A DNA stretch of 32,860 nt, from the NCBI RefSeq assembly GCF_003003775.1, contig NZ_PVWJ01000056.1, positions 1 to 32,860 on the forward strand, read 5' to 3'. The notes under the pieces are model-generated. The model was given only the letters and a program-made list of their open reading frames with translations, was not told the DNA's origin and did not search any database. A program made the position numbers and the translations under genes. The stretch's first letter is position 1. Every line of letters begins with the position of its first letter. The DNA is from Merismopedia glauca CCAP 1448/3 (lineage in GTDB: Bacteria > Cyanobacteriota > Cyanobacteriia > Cyanobacteriales > CCAP-1448). Below are positions 8,696 through 18,303 of this stretch, piece by piece.

Positions 8696-9808
8696 ATGAA
8701 ATATGTACATGAGTATCGGAATCCAGAAACTGTCCAGCAATATGCCCAAGCGATCGCCCGTCTTACCACCCGCCCCTGGACGCTTATGGAAATTTGTGGC
8801 GGTCAAACCCACACTATCGTCAAATATAGTCTAGATACCCTACTTCCTAGGGATATTACCCTGATTCATGGCCCTGGCTGTCCCGTGTGTGTGACCCCTG
8901 CGGAAATAATTGACGCAGCGATCGCTTTAGCCACTCATCCCAAAGTCATTCTCTGTTCCTTTGGCGATATGCTGCGGGTGCCTGGAACTCCAGGAATGGG
9001 GGATTTACTAAGTGTTAAAGCTACAGGCGGCGATGTTCGGATGCTTTATTCCCCCCTAGATGCCCTAAAAATCGCTCAAGTTAATCCTGACAAGGAAGTC
9101 GTATTTTTTGCTGTTGGCTTTGAGACAACTGCTCCAGCAACCGCAATGGCTGTCTATCAGGCTGCCCAACAAAACCTTCATAACTTCTCCCTACTGGTGT
9201 CTCACGTCCGCGTACCTCCCGCAATGGAAGCGATCTTATCCTCCCCAAACTGTCAGGTACAGGGTTTTCTGGCAGCAGGTCATGTGTGTACTGTCATGGG
9301 TTACCAAGAATACGAGGCGATCGCTACCAAACACCAAATTCCTATAGTCGTCACTGGCTTTGAACCAGTAGATATTCTGCAAGGGCTGTACCATTGCATT
9401 CGCCAACTAGAAACCGGACAAGCACTGGTGGAAAATCAGTACCCTCGGTCAGTCCAGAAACAAGGCAACGAATCAGCTAAAGCCTTGCTGCAAAGAGTCT
9501 TTGAGATTGTACCCCAAACCTCCTGGCGCGGTATCGGTGAAATTCCTGCTAGCGGACTAGGGCTAAAACCTGAATTTTCTGCCTTTGATGTGCGTCAGAA
9601 AGGTTTACTAACAGCTACAAAGCTTACCAAGGCTACCGATCCTAACAACTGCATTAGCGGATTGATTTTACAGGGAATTCGCAAACCCCAGGAATGCTCA
9701 GCCTTTGGGACTCGCTGCACCCCCGATCGTCCCCTCGGCGCACCGATGGTTTCCTCTGAAGGGGCTTGCGCTGCCTATTATCGCTACCGTCAGACTCCCA
9801 CAATTTAA
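8696..9808 (+). CDS. hypD: [NiFe]-hydrogenase maturation protein HypD
   Basis: 370 residues, full length. HypD is the iron-sulphur scaffold that, with HypC, assembles the Fe(CN)2CO group of [NiFe]-hydrogenases. Diagnostic motifs are ICGGQTH with C34, GPGCPVC with C62 and C65, GFETT, and the C-terminal cysteines in [15 protein letters not shown] and EGACAAYY that bind the [4Fe-4S] cluster. A GGAAGGA stretch lies about 20 bases before the ATG. hypE follows after 4 bp, so the two are surely co-transcribed. hypA, B, C, F and the hydrogenase genes are not in this window. An intact hypDE pair implies that the organism makes at least one [NiFe]-hydrogenase. Confidence 0.96.
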   Translation: MKYVHEYRNPETVQQYAQAIARLTTRPWTLMEICGGQTHTIVKYSLDTLLPRDITLIHGPGCPVCVTPAEIIDAAIALATHPKVILCSFGDMLRVPGTPGMGDLLSVKATGGDVRMLYSPLDALKIAQVNPDKEVVFFAVGFETTAPATAMAVYQAAQQNLHNFSLLVSHVRVPPAMEAILSSPNCQVQGFLAAGHVCTVMGYQEYEAIATKHQIPIVVTGFEPVDILQGLYHCIRQLETGQALVENQYPRSVQKQGNESAKALLQRVFEIVPQTSWRGIGEIPASGLGLKPEFSAFDVRQKGLLTATKLTKATDPNNCISGLILQGIRKPQECSAFGTRCTPDRPLGAPMVSSEGACAAYYRYRQTPTI

Positions 9809-9812
9809 CCTC

Positions 9813-10895
9813 ATGAACCCCGATTTTCTGAGCAGTTGCCCCATCCCTTTGCAACAATACCCCCATATCCTTATGGCTCACGGTGGGGGCGGCAGGCTCA
9901 TGCATCAACTGATTGAGGAAATGTTTCTGCCTGCCTTCGGCACCCATCCTCACTGGCAACACGATGCTGCCTGCCTGAAATTGCCCCACGGTCGTATCGC
10001 CTTTACCACCGATTCCTACGTTGTATCACCTCTGTTTTTCCCTGGTGGTAATATTGGCTCAATGGCTGTCTATGGCACTGTCAACGATCTATCAATGTCT
10101 GGTGCCAAACCTCTCTACCTAAGTCTTAGCTTCATTTTAGAAGAAGGACTGCCGATGGCAACCCTTTGGCGAGTGGTTCAATCCATCCAGGCTGCGGCAA
10201 CTCACGCAGGGATTAAGATTGTTACGGGTGACACCAAGGTTGTCGAACGGGGTAAGGGGGATGGATTGTATCTCAATACTTCTGGGATTGGCATTATGGA
10301 ACATCCCTGGAACATTCACCCCAAAGCAGTTCAACCAGGGGATGCTATTTTACTCAGTGGGGATCTGGGACGGCACGGCATCGCTATCATGGCTCAGCGA
10401 GAAGGCTTAGCATTTGAAACCACTCTAGAAAGCGATCTGGCTCCAGTTTCCGACCAAGTTCAGGCATTGTTAGGGGCTGGAATTGAAATCCACTGTCTGC
10501 GCGATCTCACCAGAGGCGGATTAGCTACAGCCCTGAATGAAATTGCGATCGCGGCTCATGTCACTATTGAACTGGAAGAACAATACATTCCTGTGAGCGA
10601 AGAAGTTCAGGGAGCCTGCGAAATTCTGGGGCTAGATCCCCTCTATATTGCCAATGAAGGTTGCTTTGTTGCCTTTATTCCAGCAAACGCTGTCACAGCA
10701 GCCCTAACCCTATTGGGTTCTCATGCGCCTCAAACAAAGTCCGATCTATCCGCTCAAAAAATTGGTTTTGTCCAGAAATCCAGCCCCAATCAAAATTCTA
10801 GCTTTGCTCAAGGAGTAGTCAAGCTCAACAGCTTGATAGGTGGAAGCCGAATTCTTGACTATAAAAGCGGAGAACAACTTCCCAGAATTTGTTAG
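9813..10895 (+). CDS. hypE: Hydrogenase maturation protein HypE
   Basis: 360 residues. HypE dehydrates the carboxamide placed on its own C-terminal cysteine by HypF to a thiocyanate, the source of the cyanide ligands. The N-terminal AHGGGGRLM, the [10 protein letters not shown] segment and the GDTKVVERG loop mark the PurM-like ATP-binding fold. The protein ends exactly in PRIC, so the essential terminal cysteine is present. I chose the ATG at 9813, 4 bp after the hypD stop, because family homology begins there; the frame is open back to 9705 inside hypD, but that part is not HypE. Confidence 0.95.
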   Translation: MNPDFLSSCPIPLQQYPHILMAHGGGGRLMHQLIEEMFLPAFGTHPHWQHDAACLKLPHGRIAFTTDSYVVSPLFFPGGNIGSMAVYGTVNDLSMSGAKPLYLSLSFILEEGLPMATLWRVVQSIQAAATHAGIKIVTGDTKVVERGKGDGLYLNTSGIGIMEHPWNIHPKAVQPGDAILLSGDLGRHGIAIMAQREGLAFETTLESDLAPVSDQVQALLGAGIEIHCLRDLTRGGLATALNEIAIAAHVTIELEEQYIPVSEEVQGACEILGLDPLYIANEGCFVAFIPANAVTAALTLLGSHAPQTKSDLSAQKIGFVQKSSPNQNSSFAQGVVKLNSLIGGSRILDYKSGEQLPRIC

Positions 10896-10988
10896 GTTTT
10901 GCCTCTAAATAACGGTCTAACTGGTGATTTCTGCTGTAATAGATGATACCATTTTCATTTTCTTGGGCTACACATTGGGGTGTAGCAA

Positions 10989-11009
10989 GTCAAAAGTCAA
11001 AAGTCAAAA
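10989..11009. repeat. Heptameric tandem repeat (GTCAAAA)x3
   Basis: Three perfect 7-bp units, GTCAAAA, followed by a partial unit. It lies downstream of hypE, in the 237-bp gap between the convergent hypE and the ProA-like gene. It belongs to the same heptameric class as the CAATCAA array 77 bp further on. Confidence 0.75.
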
Positions 11010-11085
11010 GTTTACGGATCATAGTTTTCAGCGCTTAACAATGTCCTAACCTAAATGCGTAGTGCTATAACGGTGGAAGAAAACC

Positions 11086-11113
11086 CAATCAACAATCAAC
11101 AATCAACAATCAA
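11086..11113. repeat. Heptameric tandem repeat (CAATCAA)x4
   Basis: Four perfect CAATCAA units followed by CAATGCC, with the same flanking bases as the six-unit array at 2264-2305. It lies just beyond the stop codon of the leftward ProA-like gene. Confidence 0.88.
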
Positions 11114-11132
11114 CAATGCCGACTTTTCTAAA

Positions 11133-12395
11133 TTAGCCTTTTCCTTGAATTACTTCCTTAGTAGTGGTTAAACTGTCTACACCAATTAAACCTCGTCTGA
11201 CACCCTTGCGGTTCGACATTCCTAGAAAAACACTGGGAGAATGCTCTACGGCTCGATAAAATCGGGGTGAAGTATTGATGTAAATCGAAGCGCTATCTAC
11301 TTTGAGGTTGAATTCTCGGCTTTCGGCGTAGGAATCAGTGGCTATTGCATCAGCATGACAACTACTGTAGCGATTAATCCAAGCGATCGCTCCAGGTAGA
11401 TCGTCTACCACCTTAAAAGCTACCACTTTTTTGAGATAGGGTTGGCTCCATTCTATATCTGCAACTGGTTTGAGTTGTTCGGGAAACTGAGCTACTAAGT
11501 CAGCATCTCCTCGGACTTCAAATCCTTTGTCTTTGAGGTTGTTCCATAATAGAGTCAGGGCTGATGGTTTGTGATGGGTAGTAATTAAAACTTTTTCAAT
11601 TGCATTTACTGCGTCTGGTTCGCTACTATGACTATCCATAATCATCCACCGCACTAGGTCTAAATTGCCCTTAACAGACCAATATAAATAACAATTACCA
11701 ATTGCTGTAGTTAATACCGGAGCCGTAGACTGTTGCATTACCTGTTGGACGAAGCTGGGACGACCATATGGAATAACTAGACTCAAATATCGCTCTTGAG
11801 TTACTAATTCCCGAATCGAACTACCTTGAGCGGCTGGTAAGATTTGCACAGTATCGATCGGTAAACTAGCTTTTTCCAACCCTGTTTGTAAAGCTGAGGC
11901 GATCGCTTGGTTAGAGTTATTCGCTTCACTACCTCCTCGTAAAACTAAGCTATTTCCTGTCTTAAGGCATAATCCCGCAGTTATCGATGCTATATCTGGT
12001 AAGGCTTCGTAGATTAGGGCAATAGTTCCCAAAGGCACTAGTTGTTTATAACTTTGGGCTTCCCTAACTTGATGCTTGGTCGTCATCGCTTGGTGAATTG
12101 GATCGGGTAGCTGTCCCAAACGACGTAAAATTTGAATTGTACTTTGCAACCTTTCTGGAGTTAGCCTTAACCACTCCAATAGGACACTAGGAATTGCCAT
12201 TTCCCGACTCGCTTCTAAGTCTAGGGTGTTGGCTTCCAAAATTACATTAAAGTTATCTTGTAGAGCCTGTGCCATTGCGGCAATCCCACGACTGCGCTGG
12301 ACTCCTTCTATGGTTAATAATTGCGAACTAGCTTGATAAGCCCTACACACCGCAGCTAATGGCTCAATCACCGGACTTTGATCGTCAACTTCCAT
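11133..12395 (-). CDS. ProA-like aldehyde dehydrogenase-family protein without catalytic Cys
   Basis: 420 residues, the size of glutamate-5-semialdehyde dehydrogenase (gamma-glutamyl phosphate reductase), the second enzyme of proline synthesis. ProA-type segments are clear: PLGTIALIYEALPD, CLKTGNSLVLRGGSEANNSN, DAIATDSYAESREFNLKVDS and GLIGVDSLTTTKEV. However, where ProA has the catalytic cysteine in CNxxETLL, this protein reads DAVNAIEKVLI, placing V263 at that site. GGKEA is also changed to GGSEA. It is therefore unlikely to perform the standard thioester reaction and may be a regulatory or repurposed paralogue; a true proA is expected elsewhere. The upstream zinc-ribbon membrane protein gene ends 4 bp before this ATG, so they form an operon. 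Confidence 0.8.
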   Translation of the reverse strand: MEVDDQSPVIEPLAAVCRAYQASSQLLTIEGVQRSRGIAAMAQALQDNFNVILEANTLDLEASREMAIPSVLLEWLRLTPERLQSTIQILRRLGQLPDPIHQAMTTKHQVREAQSYKQLVPLGTIALIYEALPDIASITAGLCLKTGNSLVLRGGSEANNSNQAIASALQTGLEKASLPIDTVQILPAAQGSSIRELVTQERYLSLVIPYGRPSFVQQVMQQSTAPVLTTAIGNCYLYWSVKGNLDLVRWMIMDSHSSEPDAVNAIEKVLITTHHKPSALTLLWNNLKDKGFEVRGDADLVAQFPEQLKPVADIEWSQPYLKKVVAFKVVDDLPGAIAWINRYSSCHADAIATDSYAESREFNLKVDSASIYINTSPRFYRAVEHSPSVFLGMSNRKGVRRGLIGVDSLTTTKEVIQGKG

Positions 12396-12399
12396 GAGG

Positions 12400-12798
12400 C
12401 TAACGCCGCCAAACTAACCAAGCAACTTTGACTAAAACTAAGATCACTAGTAAGACAATCCCCCAAAGTAATACGTTCATTATTCCCGATGAACTCAAAA
12501 CCATCGAGAAACCGATAATTATGACTGCTGTACTAATTACTAACAGTAAGGGTAGGCTATCCGTCTTAGTGCGAGTAATGTGCCAGCGATCGCCAATCCA
12601 CCGCCAACAACGCTTGCTGGGATAGTGGCTCGAAAGTTGTTCGATCCCATAACCGTCTTCTTCAACTGCAAAAATTTGATGACAGCGATCGCATCCAAAG
12701 GCTTCCGTTAAGGTAATCGGAACTAAAAGCCCTTTGCGTCCGCAAGGACAGGGATACTCGCCACTGATATCAATCTTCTCAGGTTTCAAAGATGGCAC
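12400..12798 (-). CDS. Conserved zinc-ribbon membrane protein of unknown function
   Basis: 132 residues. The N-terminal half is soluble, with two cysteine pairs, C17-x-C19 (YPCPCGRKG) and C36-x2-C39 (GCDRCHQIF), which form a likely zinc ribbon. A W-rich stretch (KRCWRWIGDRWHI) comes before two strongly hydrophobic spans at about 82-101 and 106-129, and the protein ends in a basic WRR. The predicted form is a small inner-membrane protein with a cytoplasmic zinc knuckle. I do not recognise the family. It lies 4 bp upstream of the ProA-like gene in the same operon, hinting at a shared role. Confidence 0.72.
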   Translation of the reverse strand: MPSLKPEKIDISGEYPCPCGRKGLLVPITLTEAFGCDRCHQIFAVEEDGYGIEQLSSHYPSKRCWRWIGDRWHITRTKTDSLPLLLVISTAVIIIGFSMVLSSSGIMNVLLWGIVLLVILVLVKVAWLVWRR

Positions 12799-12948
12799 AA
12801 TTTGCGATCGCTCAATTATAGCTAATTGAACTACTTTTTCCAGATAACTGCAACTCTTACAGCTATCTATTTTTGACTTTACAGGTTTTAGTCCCTATTT
12901 GACAAGTAGTTAAGCTTGGGCAGTTAAATTACTTACCAAATACTACAA

Positions 12949-13020
12949 AGCGGGCAACGCGATTCGAACGCGCGACATCAACCTTGGCAAGGTTGCGCTC
13001 TACCACTGAGCTATGCCCGC
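12949..13020 (-). tRNA. tRNA-Gly (anticodon GCC)
   Basis: Read on the minus strand, the gene begins GCGGGCATAGCTCAGTGG and closes its acceptor stem with TGCCCGC. The D-loop TAGCTCAGTGGTAGAGC, the anticodon arm CAACCTTGCCAAGGTTG with anticodon GCC, and the T-loop GTTCGAATC are all regular. The discriminator base is U, normal for bacterial tRNA-Gly, and CCA is not encoded. Total 72 bases. Confidence 0.96.
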
Positions 13021-13099
13021 AACAAAGTAACTTATCTATTGTCTCAATCTTTTTACTATTTGTCAACAGCCAGTTACTGAAACTTTTGAGCTAAGCTGA

Positions 13100-13123
13100 G
13101 GGGCTACGGGGCTACGGGGCTGA
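13100..13123. repeat. Octameric tandem repeat (GGGGCTAC)x2-3
   Basis: Two perfect GGGGCTAC units and a third that ends GA instead of AC. It lies between tRNA-Gly and ribH and has no clear function. Confidence 0.6.
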
Positions 13124-13160
13124 GATTAGATCTTTTTGGAAAGTATTTGAGCAATAGATC

Positions 13161-13187
13161 CCTTCTTCCTTCTTCCTTCTTCCTTCA
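13161..13187. repeat. Heptameric tandem repeat (CCTTCTT)x3 overlapping the ribH stop
   Basis: Three perfect CCTTCTT units and a fourth partial unit. The ribH stop codon (TGA on the minus strand, 13185-13187) lies in the partial unit, so the repeat touches the coding end. Confidence 0.75.
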
Positions 13188-13748
13188 CTGTCCTGGAGAG
13201 AAGTTAACCGCAGGTAAAGCTGCGCGCTCAGAATCAGACATATATCCAAATTCTGGACTACGTGGTAAAGCTTGATTAACTTGCCGCATTAGGGTTGCCA
13301 TTTCTAGAGCATTCATGGCATATTCCCAACCTTTATTGCTCTTAATTCCGGCTCTTTCCAGAGCTTGCTGCATATTATCAGTAGTCACAATCCCAAACAC
13401 AATCGGCACACCAGTTTGGACGCTAGCGGCGGCAATTCCTTTAGCTACCTCACCAGCGACATAATCGAAATGAGGTGTTTGTCCCCGAATGACTGCTCCC
13501 AAGCAAATCACCGCATCATAGCGACGGGTGATAGCCAGTCGGCGCGCCACTAGGGGAACCTCAAAACAACCAGGAACCCATACATAATCTACTTGGGTGC
13601 CGTGGGGGTTAACATCTATGCCGTGACGTTTGAGACCATCTTGACACCCTTCCAGGAGTTTACCTGTAATCAAATCGTTAAATCGACCAATTACAATGGC
13701 AAATTTCAGGGAGGCATCAGAAGTAAAAGTGCCCTCAAAGACTGTCAT
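13185..13748 (-). CDS. ribH: 6,7-dimethyl-8-ribityllumazine synthase
   Basis: 187 residues. RibH condenses 5-amino-6-ribitylaminouracil with dihydroxybutanone phosphate in the penultimate step of riboflavin synthesis and forms icosahedral or pentameric shells. The active-site segments are all seen: GRFND near 21-25, VPGCFEVP at 58-65, [16 protein letters not shown] with catalytic H93, GIVTTDN and NKGWEYA. The tail beyond residue 155 (about 30 residues, [17 protein letters not shown]) is longer than in E. coli and is typical of cyanobacteria. ATG start. It lies downstream of psbZ on the same strand after a 177-bp gap, a pairing also found in Synechocystis, so co-transcription is possible. Confidence 0.96.
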   Translation of the reverse strand: MTVFEGTFTSDASLKFAIVIGRFNDLITGKLLEGCQDGLKRHGIDVNPHGTQVDYVWVPGCFEVPLVARRLAITRRYDAVICLGAVIRGQTPHFDYVAGEVAKGIAAASVQTGVPIVFGIVTTDNMQQALERAGIKSNKGWEYAMNALEMATLMRQVNQALPRSPEFGYMSDSERAALPAVNFSPGQ

Positions 13749-13925
13749 GGCGCTCTTTAATATTTGTTTGCTATGTTCAAGATCCTAGCACCGTTTTGTG
13801 TAAGTCAGAGACTTAGCACTGCTGCGCCTGTACAGTCAGAAGTATTGATTTTCAAGGGTTCTGATTGAGGACGTATGGGTACTTCACTTACACTGTCTTG
13901 TAGTAATTGGAATTAGTCTAAATGG

Positions 13926-14126
13926 CTAGACCACGAGAAAATTGAGGACACCGACTACAATAACAAGAGCGCCCCAAGCAATGGAACCCAGCCAGATCAA
14001 TTGCTTAGATCGATCCCAGCTTTGGGGTGAAGCATAGGCGACAGGAACGCCCACTACCATCACAAATGATAAAACCACTAAAGCAGTAAGAGCCAAGTTA
14101 AACAGGAGTCCGAAAATAAATGACAT
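13926..14126 (-). CDS. psbZ: Photosystem II protein PsbZ (Ycf9)
   Basis: 66 residues with two membrane helices: [20 protein letters not shown], then the conserved loop [17 protein letters not shown], then [16 protein letters not shown]. PsbZ sits at the edge of photosystem II and stabilises its link to antenna proteins and supercomplexes. The ATG at 14126 is chosen over the open frame back to 14150 because GGGAGGATTATTTA precedes it at good spacing and the family begins with this Met. ribH follows downstream. Confidence 0.95.
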   Translation of the reverse strand: MSFIFGLLFNLALTALVVLSFVMVVGVPVAYASPQSWDRSKQLIWLGSIAWGALVIVVGVLNFLVV

Positions 14127-14366
14127 TAAATAATCCTCCCAAGACACCAACAGACAAGATAAAGAGCGCGCGAATTTAACTAATTCAGCTAGAAGTTTCG
14201 ATCGCGTTGATATTTGCTCCTCAGTAGTACGCTACCAAAAAGTGACTCCTGGGGGAAGGATAAAAGTAGAAATAATCTTATTTTCATTTAAGTCTGCGAT
14301 AGGTGGGATGGAGACAGTGGGAGTAGTGGAGATCGATTTTTGGGATTAATCTGCGGAATTTAGGTT

Positions 14367-17057
14367 ATGGATCTGATTTTATGCCATGAAACTGTTGATT
14401 TTGATGCTTTGGGTGCAGCTATTGGCTTAACGCGACTGATGGCGGGAGCTAAAGTAGTTTTAACTGGAGGCGCTCATCCGGCGGTAGGAGATTTTTTGGC
14501 ATTGTATCGAGACGAATATGCCTTAATTGAAAGACGGGCGGTACATCCCCAACAAATTCGGAATATTGTGATAGTGGATGCTCAAAAGCGCGATCGCTTG
14601 GGTAAGGCGGCTGAGTGGTTGGATTTAGCACATCTAGAATCTATCGCTATCTACGACCATCACTTGCACCAAGATGGGGATATTAAGGCAAATATCCAAC
14701 AAATTGAGCAAGTTGGGGCAACTACTACGTTAATTGTCGAAAAAATCCAAGCCGCAGGACTAGAATTAACTCCAGCCGAAGCCACAGTAATGGCGTTGGG
14801 AATTCATGTGGATACTGGTTCTTTGACTTTTGCGGGAACTACTCATCGAGATGCAACTGCCTTAGCTTGGTTAATGGGACAAGGGGTACAATTGCAGGTG
14901 GTGGCAGAATATGTCGAGCCTGGACTGTCTTTACCTTTACAGCACTTCCTCAAAATAGCTTTAGAGAACTTACATACCGAAACCATTTGGGGATATAAAA
15001 TCGGTTGGATATTGCTTAATACTGAAGATTATCTGCCTGGTTTGTCTACTTTAGCCTCCAGGTTAGGGGATATAGCCGAAACAGATGTTTTATTACTAGC
15101 AGCAACTTACGACAACGAAAAACTGACAATTGTGGGACGCTCTCAAATTCCTGGGGTAGAACTCAATCAATTATTTCAGCCTTTAGGGGGTGGTGGACAT
15201 CCTCAAGCCGCAGCTTTAACAGTTAAATCGACTAACCCTTCAGAAACTTTAGCTAAACTCTTAGAACAGCTTAAAAAACAAGTTCCCAGACCCCTAACGG
15301 CGCTTGAACTCATGTCATCCCCCGCCCGTACCATTCGCCCTGAAACTACCATTAACGAAGCCCAAAGGATTCTGCTACGCTACGGTCATTCTGGTCTGCC
15401 TGTGGTCGATCGTCAAGACCAGTTAGTTGGGATTATCTCTAGAAGAGATATCGACTTAGCTTTACACCACGGGTTCAGTCATGCACCAGTTAAAGGTTAC
15501 ATGGCAAATAGTATTAAAACCATTACTCCTGAAACCTTGTTACCAGAAATTGAGTCATTGATGGTGACTTACGATATTGGGCGTTTACCAGTTTTAGCCA
15601 ATGGACAACCTGTGGGGATTGTCACCCGTACCGATGTTCTTAGACAACTCCATCGCTTGAACCGCCATACTCCTAGAACCGAACTTGTGGTGGGATTTAA
15701 TCGAGAATTTACGATAAATTTGGCTAAATATCTGCCTTTGCCTTTGTGGGAAATTATGACTCAAGCTGCTCAGGCAGCTACTGCTAGGGGATGGCAGTTG
15801 TATGTAGTGGGAGGTAGCGTTAGAGATTTGCTATTAGCAAAGCAAGAGGGCAATAAATCTCCAGCAATGCAAGATATAGATTTAGTAGTCGATGGATTTG
15901 ACCAAACCGCCGATGTGGGCGCTGGAGTAGAACTAGCGAAAACCCTACAACCGTTATATCCTGAAAGCCGCCTAGAAATTCATGGAGCCTTTCAAACGGC
16001 AGCTTTGTTATGGCATAAACATCCAGTCTTAGGTTCATTATGGATTGATATTGCTACTGCCAGAACCGAGTTTTATCCCTATCCCGCCGCTAATCCTGAA
16101 GTAGAAGCAAGTTCCATTCGCCAAGACTTATACAGACGAGACTTTACAATTAATGCTTTAGCAGTGCGACTGACATCTAACCATGCTGGAGAAGTTTTAG
16201 ACTTCTTTGGGGGAGCAATTGACCTTAAAGAGCGAAAAATAAGGGTATTACACCCAAATAGCTTGATTGAAGATCCCACTCGGATTTATCGAGCGGTAAG
16301 ATTTGCTGTCAGGTTGAGATTTACGATTGAGGCGCAAACCGAAGCCTATATTCGCTATGCAATTAATAGTGGAGTTTATCAGCGATCGCTCCTCGCGCAC
16401 AAAAAAGCTCCAGCTTTACAAACTAGACTCAAAACTGAGTTGAAATATATTCTCCAAGCACCCTATTGGGAAAGAGCAATTCAACTTTTAGCATCTCTAG
16501 GGGCTTTGCAGTGTCTACATCCTACATTACAGTTAAACCAAAAACTCTGGTGGTTGCTGCGTTTGGTAGATAGATGGCTGCGACGATTCGATCGCCAAGA
16601 CAATTTAGTTCACTGGCTGCTGAGGCTAGAAGTCCTGCTTTTAGGCTTAGAAACAAGCGATCGCCAGTCAGTTGCTTATAACCTACAGTTACCTAATGAT
16701 AGCTTAGAAAGATTGAGCCATTTAGAAACTTACCAAACCAAAATTGAGTCTGGTTTGTCTGAGTTCGAGCAAGTCAGTCAGATTGTCAAACTTTTGCAAA
16801 ATTACGATTTACCCACTCTAATACTAGTAGCCTTGAGGAGCGAACATCGCCCCACCCGTCAAACCATCTGGAAATATCTTACTATCTGGAAACAAGTAAA
16901 ATCGCCTCTCAACGGCAACGATCTCAAAACCTTGGGTTATCCACCAGGAGCATTATACAAAGAGATACTAGAAGACTTGCTCGCAGCGACTTTAGATGGT
17001 AGGGTAAGCGATCGCCTAACTGCTCAAACATATTTGGCTCAAAAATACTCACTATGA
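14367..17057 (+). CDS. DHH-CBS-tRNA nucleotidyltransferase fusion protein
   Basis: 896 residues in four parts. First, a DHH phosphoesterase domain (about 1-170) with DFDALG at 11-16 and DHH at 97-99. Second, a DHHA1-type region ending in GGGGHPQAA (274-282). Third, a pair of CBS domains (about 312-430), probably sensing an adenine nucleotide. Fourth, a class II nucleotidyltransferase (about 455-896) with GGSVRD at 482-487, the catalytic aspartates D503 and D505 in DIDLVV, and the RRDFTINA segment. The last part adds C or A residues at the tRNA 3' end; the tRNA-Gly in this window lacks encoded CCA and needs such an enzyme. In some bacteria the task is split between CC- and A-adding enzymes, and I cannot tell which this is. 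It overlaps the convergent flavoprotein gene by 6 bp. A broken duplicate of its 3' end lies at 25393-25615. Confidence 0.9.
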   Translation: MDLILCHETVDFDALGAAIGLTRLMAGAKVVLTGGAHPAVGDFLALYRDEYALIERRAVHPQQIRNIVIVDAQKRDRLGKAAEWLDLAHLESIAIYDHHLHQDGDIKANIQQIEQVGATTTLIVEKIQAAGLELTPAEATVMALGIHVDTGSLTFAGTTHRDATALAWLMGQGVQLQVVAEYVEPGLSLPLQHFLKIALENLHTETIWGYKIGWILLNTEDYLPGLSTLASRLGDIAETDVLLLAATYDNEKLTIVGRSQIPGVELNQLFQPLGGGGHPQAAALTVKSTNPSETLAKLLEQLKKQVPRPLTALELMSSPARTIRPETTINEAQRILLRYGHSGLPVVDRQDQLVGIISRRDIDLALHHGFSHAPVKGYMANSIKTITPETLLPEIESLMVTYDIGRLPVLANGQPVGIVTRTDVLRQLHRLNRHTPRTELVVGFNREFTINLAKYLPLPLWEIMTQAAQAATARGWQLYVVGGSVRDLLLAKQEGNKSPAMQDIDLVVDGFDQTADVGAGVELAKTLQPLYPESRLEIHGAFQTAALLWHKHPVLGSLWIDIATARTEFYPYPAANPEVEASSIRQDLYRRDFTINALAVRLTSNHAGEVLDFFGGAIDLKERKIRVLHPNSLIEDPTRIYRAVRFAVRLRFTIEAQTEAYIRYAINSGVYQRSLLAHKKAPALQTRLKTELKYILQAPYWERAIQLLASLGALQCLHPTLQLNQKLWWLLRLVDRWLRRFDRQDNLVHWLLRLEVLLLGLETSDRQSVAYNLQLPNDSLERLSHLETYQTKIESGLSEFEQVSQIVKLLQNYDLPTLILVALRSEHRPTRQTIWKYLTIWKQVKSPLNGNDLKTLGYPPGALYKEILEDLLAATLDGRVSDRLTAQTYLAQKYSL

Positions 17058-18293
17058 GTTTAACGCCAAACTAGCTTTAGTTAATGCTGGAACAATGCGA
17101 TCGCTTGCTGCCCTCGCACCCGACAAATTTCGAGCCGTAGGGCCCACTTGCAGCGCAGCCAATCCGCCCATGATAAATAACTCGCATCCCTGCCAGCGCA
17201 AGTATTCATCTACCACTGGTAAACCTTTTGCCATTTTAGTTGGATATCTATCTAAAACATCTTGGAGTAAGGGCTGTTGCAGCGCGTCCAATTGACTTCC
17301 AGTTGCCAGCCAAATACGATCTATGGGTTCCCTGTTAATACACTCATGTACGGCTGAATTATCGCAACAGACGTGCCAACGATCCTCCTTCCATCTGGCT
17401 TGAGACACCTGACACCGTTCGTAGAAATCAATCTTGCCATCTCTTTCTAAACGACGCAGTTGAGTTAACATCTCTGGAGTCATAGAACCACCATTGCGCG
17501 CCTGTTGAATCATTTCCCAACGCGCCAACCAATCCGGTTCTGTCCAGAAATCTTTCAAATATTTGGGACCTAACCAACCTGGATCAGCATCAAACAATTT
17601 CTGGTATACCGATCGCCTCGATACAAGTAAAACCTTTGCCCCTCGCTGAATTGCCCCAACTGCTAAATGACCGCTTGTCAGCCCCCCTCCCACGATTAGA
17701 ACTCGCTCCCCTTGAAGTTGCAATCTTCGTAAATCAACGTAATTTGAATGTAGTAGGCGATCGCCTGGATAGTTATCCGGAATCTGCCCTACCCAATCTG
17801 GAAAATTAGGCATTCCGCCACCGCTAGCGATCGCGACTCTGCGGGCAATAATTGTTTGACCATTTGATAAATCTAAGGAAAAACCAGCATTACGGCGCTC
17901 TAAGGCTTTAATTGCCATTACCTGAGCCGGATACACGCAATCTTCTAACTCCCACTTACTAATTACTGACTGGCAAAAATCTTGAAAAAGTCGAGTTCCT
18001 GGTAGATCGTAAGGAGCAAATAACTCGTTGCGGCGAGATTCGGCAAAAGTCCGCAGAGCGTGGGGATCGGGATCTGGTTGATGTACCGCAGGTGACCTCA
18101 GATGGGGAATTTCCAAAGCTGCGAATTGGTGATGCCATCGATCCATCCAGACACCACTAGGATCGAAGACTAAAAACCGTCGGCGCATGGATTTCTTTTT
18201 CTGCAATAAATGCGTTACTAGAGTTAAAGCATGGGGCCCAGAACCGATAACGGTAAGGTCGATATAAGTTGGTAAAGCCAAAACGGTATCCAA
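17052..18293 (-). CDS. FAD/NAD(P)-dependent oxidoreductase, putative Zur target
   Basis: About 413 residues with two dinucleotide-binding motifs: VIGSGPHA (15-22) near the N-terminus for FAD and LIVGGGLTSGHLA (199-211) for NAD(P). The layout resembles flavin monooxygenase/lysine N-hydroxylase-like flavoproteins, but the substrate is unknown. No ATG is available: an in-frame stop lies 9 bp upstream of the TTG at 18293, so translation begins there or at the next TTG (18281). The Zur-type palindrome at 18304-18318 starts 11 bp upstream, where a bound repressor would block initiation, so the gene is probably induced by metal shortage together with the divergent CobW-like operon. The stop codon overlaps the convergent nucleotidyltransferase gene. 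A role in metal acquisition or a redox step during zinc limitation is inference. Confidence 0.78.
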   Translation of the reverse strand: MDTVLALPTYIDLTVIGSGPHALTLVTHLLQKKKSMRRRFLVFDPSGVWMDRWHHQFAALEIPHLRSPAVHQPDPDPHALRTFAESRRNELFAPYDLPGTRLFQDFCQSVISKWELEDCVYPAQVMAIKALERRNAGFSLDLSNGQTIIARRVAIASGGGMPNFPDWVGQIPDNYPGDRLLHSNYVDLRRLQLQGERVLIVGGGLTSGHLAVGAIQRGAKVLLVSRRSVYQKLFDADPGWLGPKYLKDFWTEPDWLARWEMIQQARNGGSMTPEMLTQLRRLERDGKIDFYERCQVSQARWKEDRWHVCCDNSAVHECINREPIDRIWLATGSQLDALQQPLLQDVLDRYPTKMAKGLPVVDEYLRWQGCELFIMGGLAALQVGPTARNLSGARAASDRIVPALTKASLALNS

Positions 18294-18303
18294 TATAAAT
18301 TAG

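Noticed and set aside
9705-9812. HypE start inside hypD
   Set aside because: The ATG at 9813 is 4 bp after the hypD stop and matches the HypE N-terminus.
17052-18293. Siderophore or metallophore biosynthesis assignment for the flavoprotein
   Set aside because: The two nucleotide-binding motifs are too general, and no synthetase or transporter genes lie nearby.
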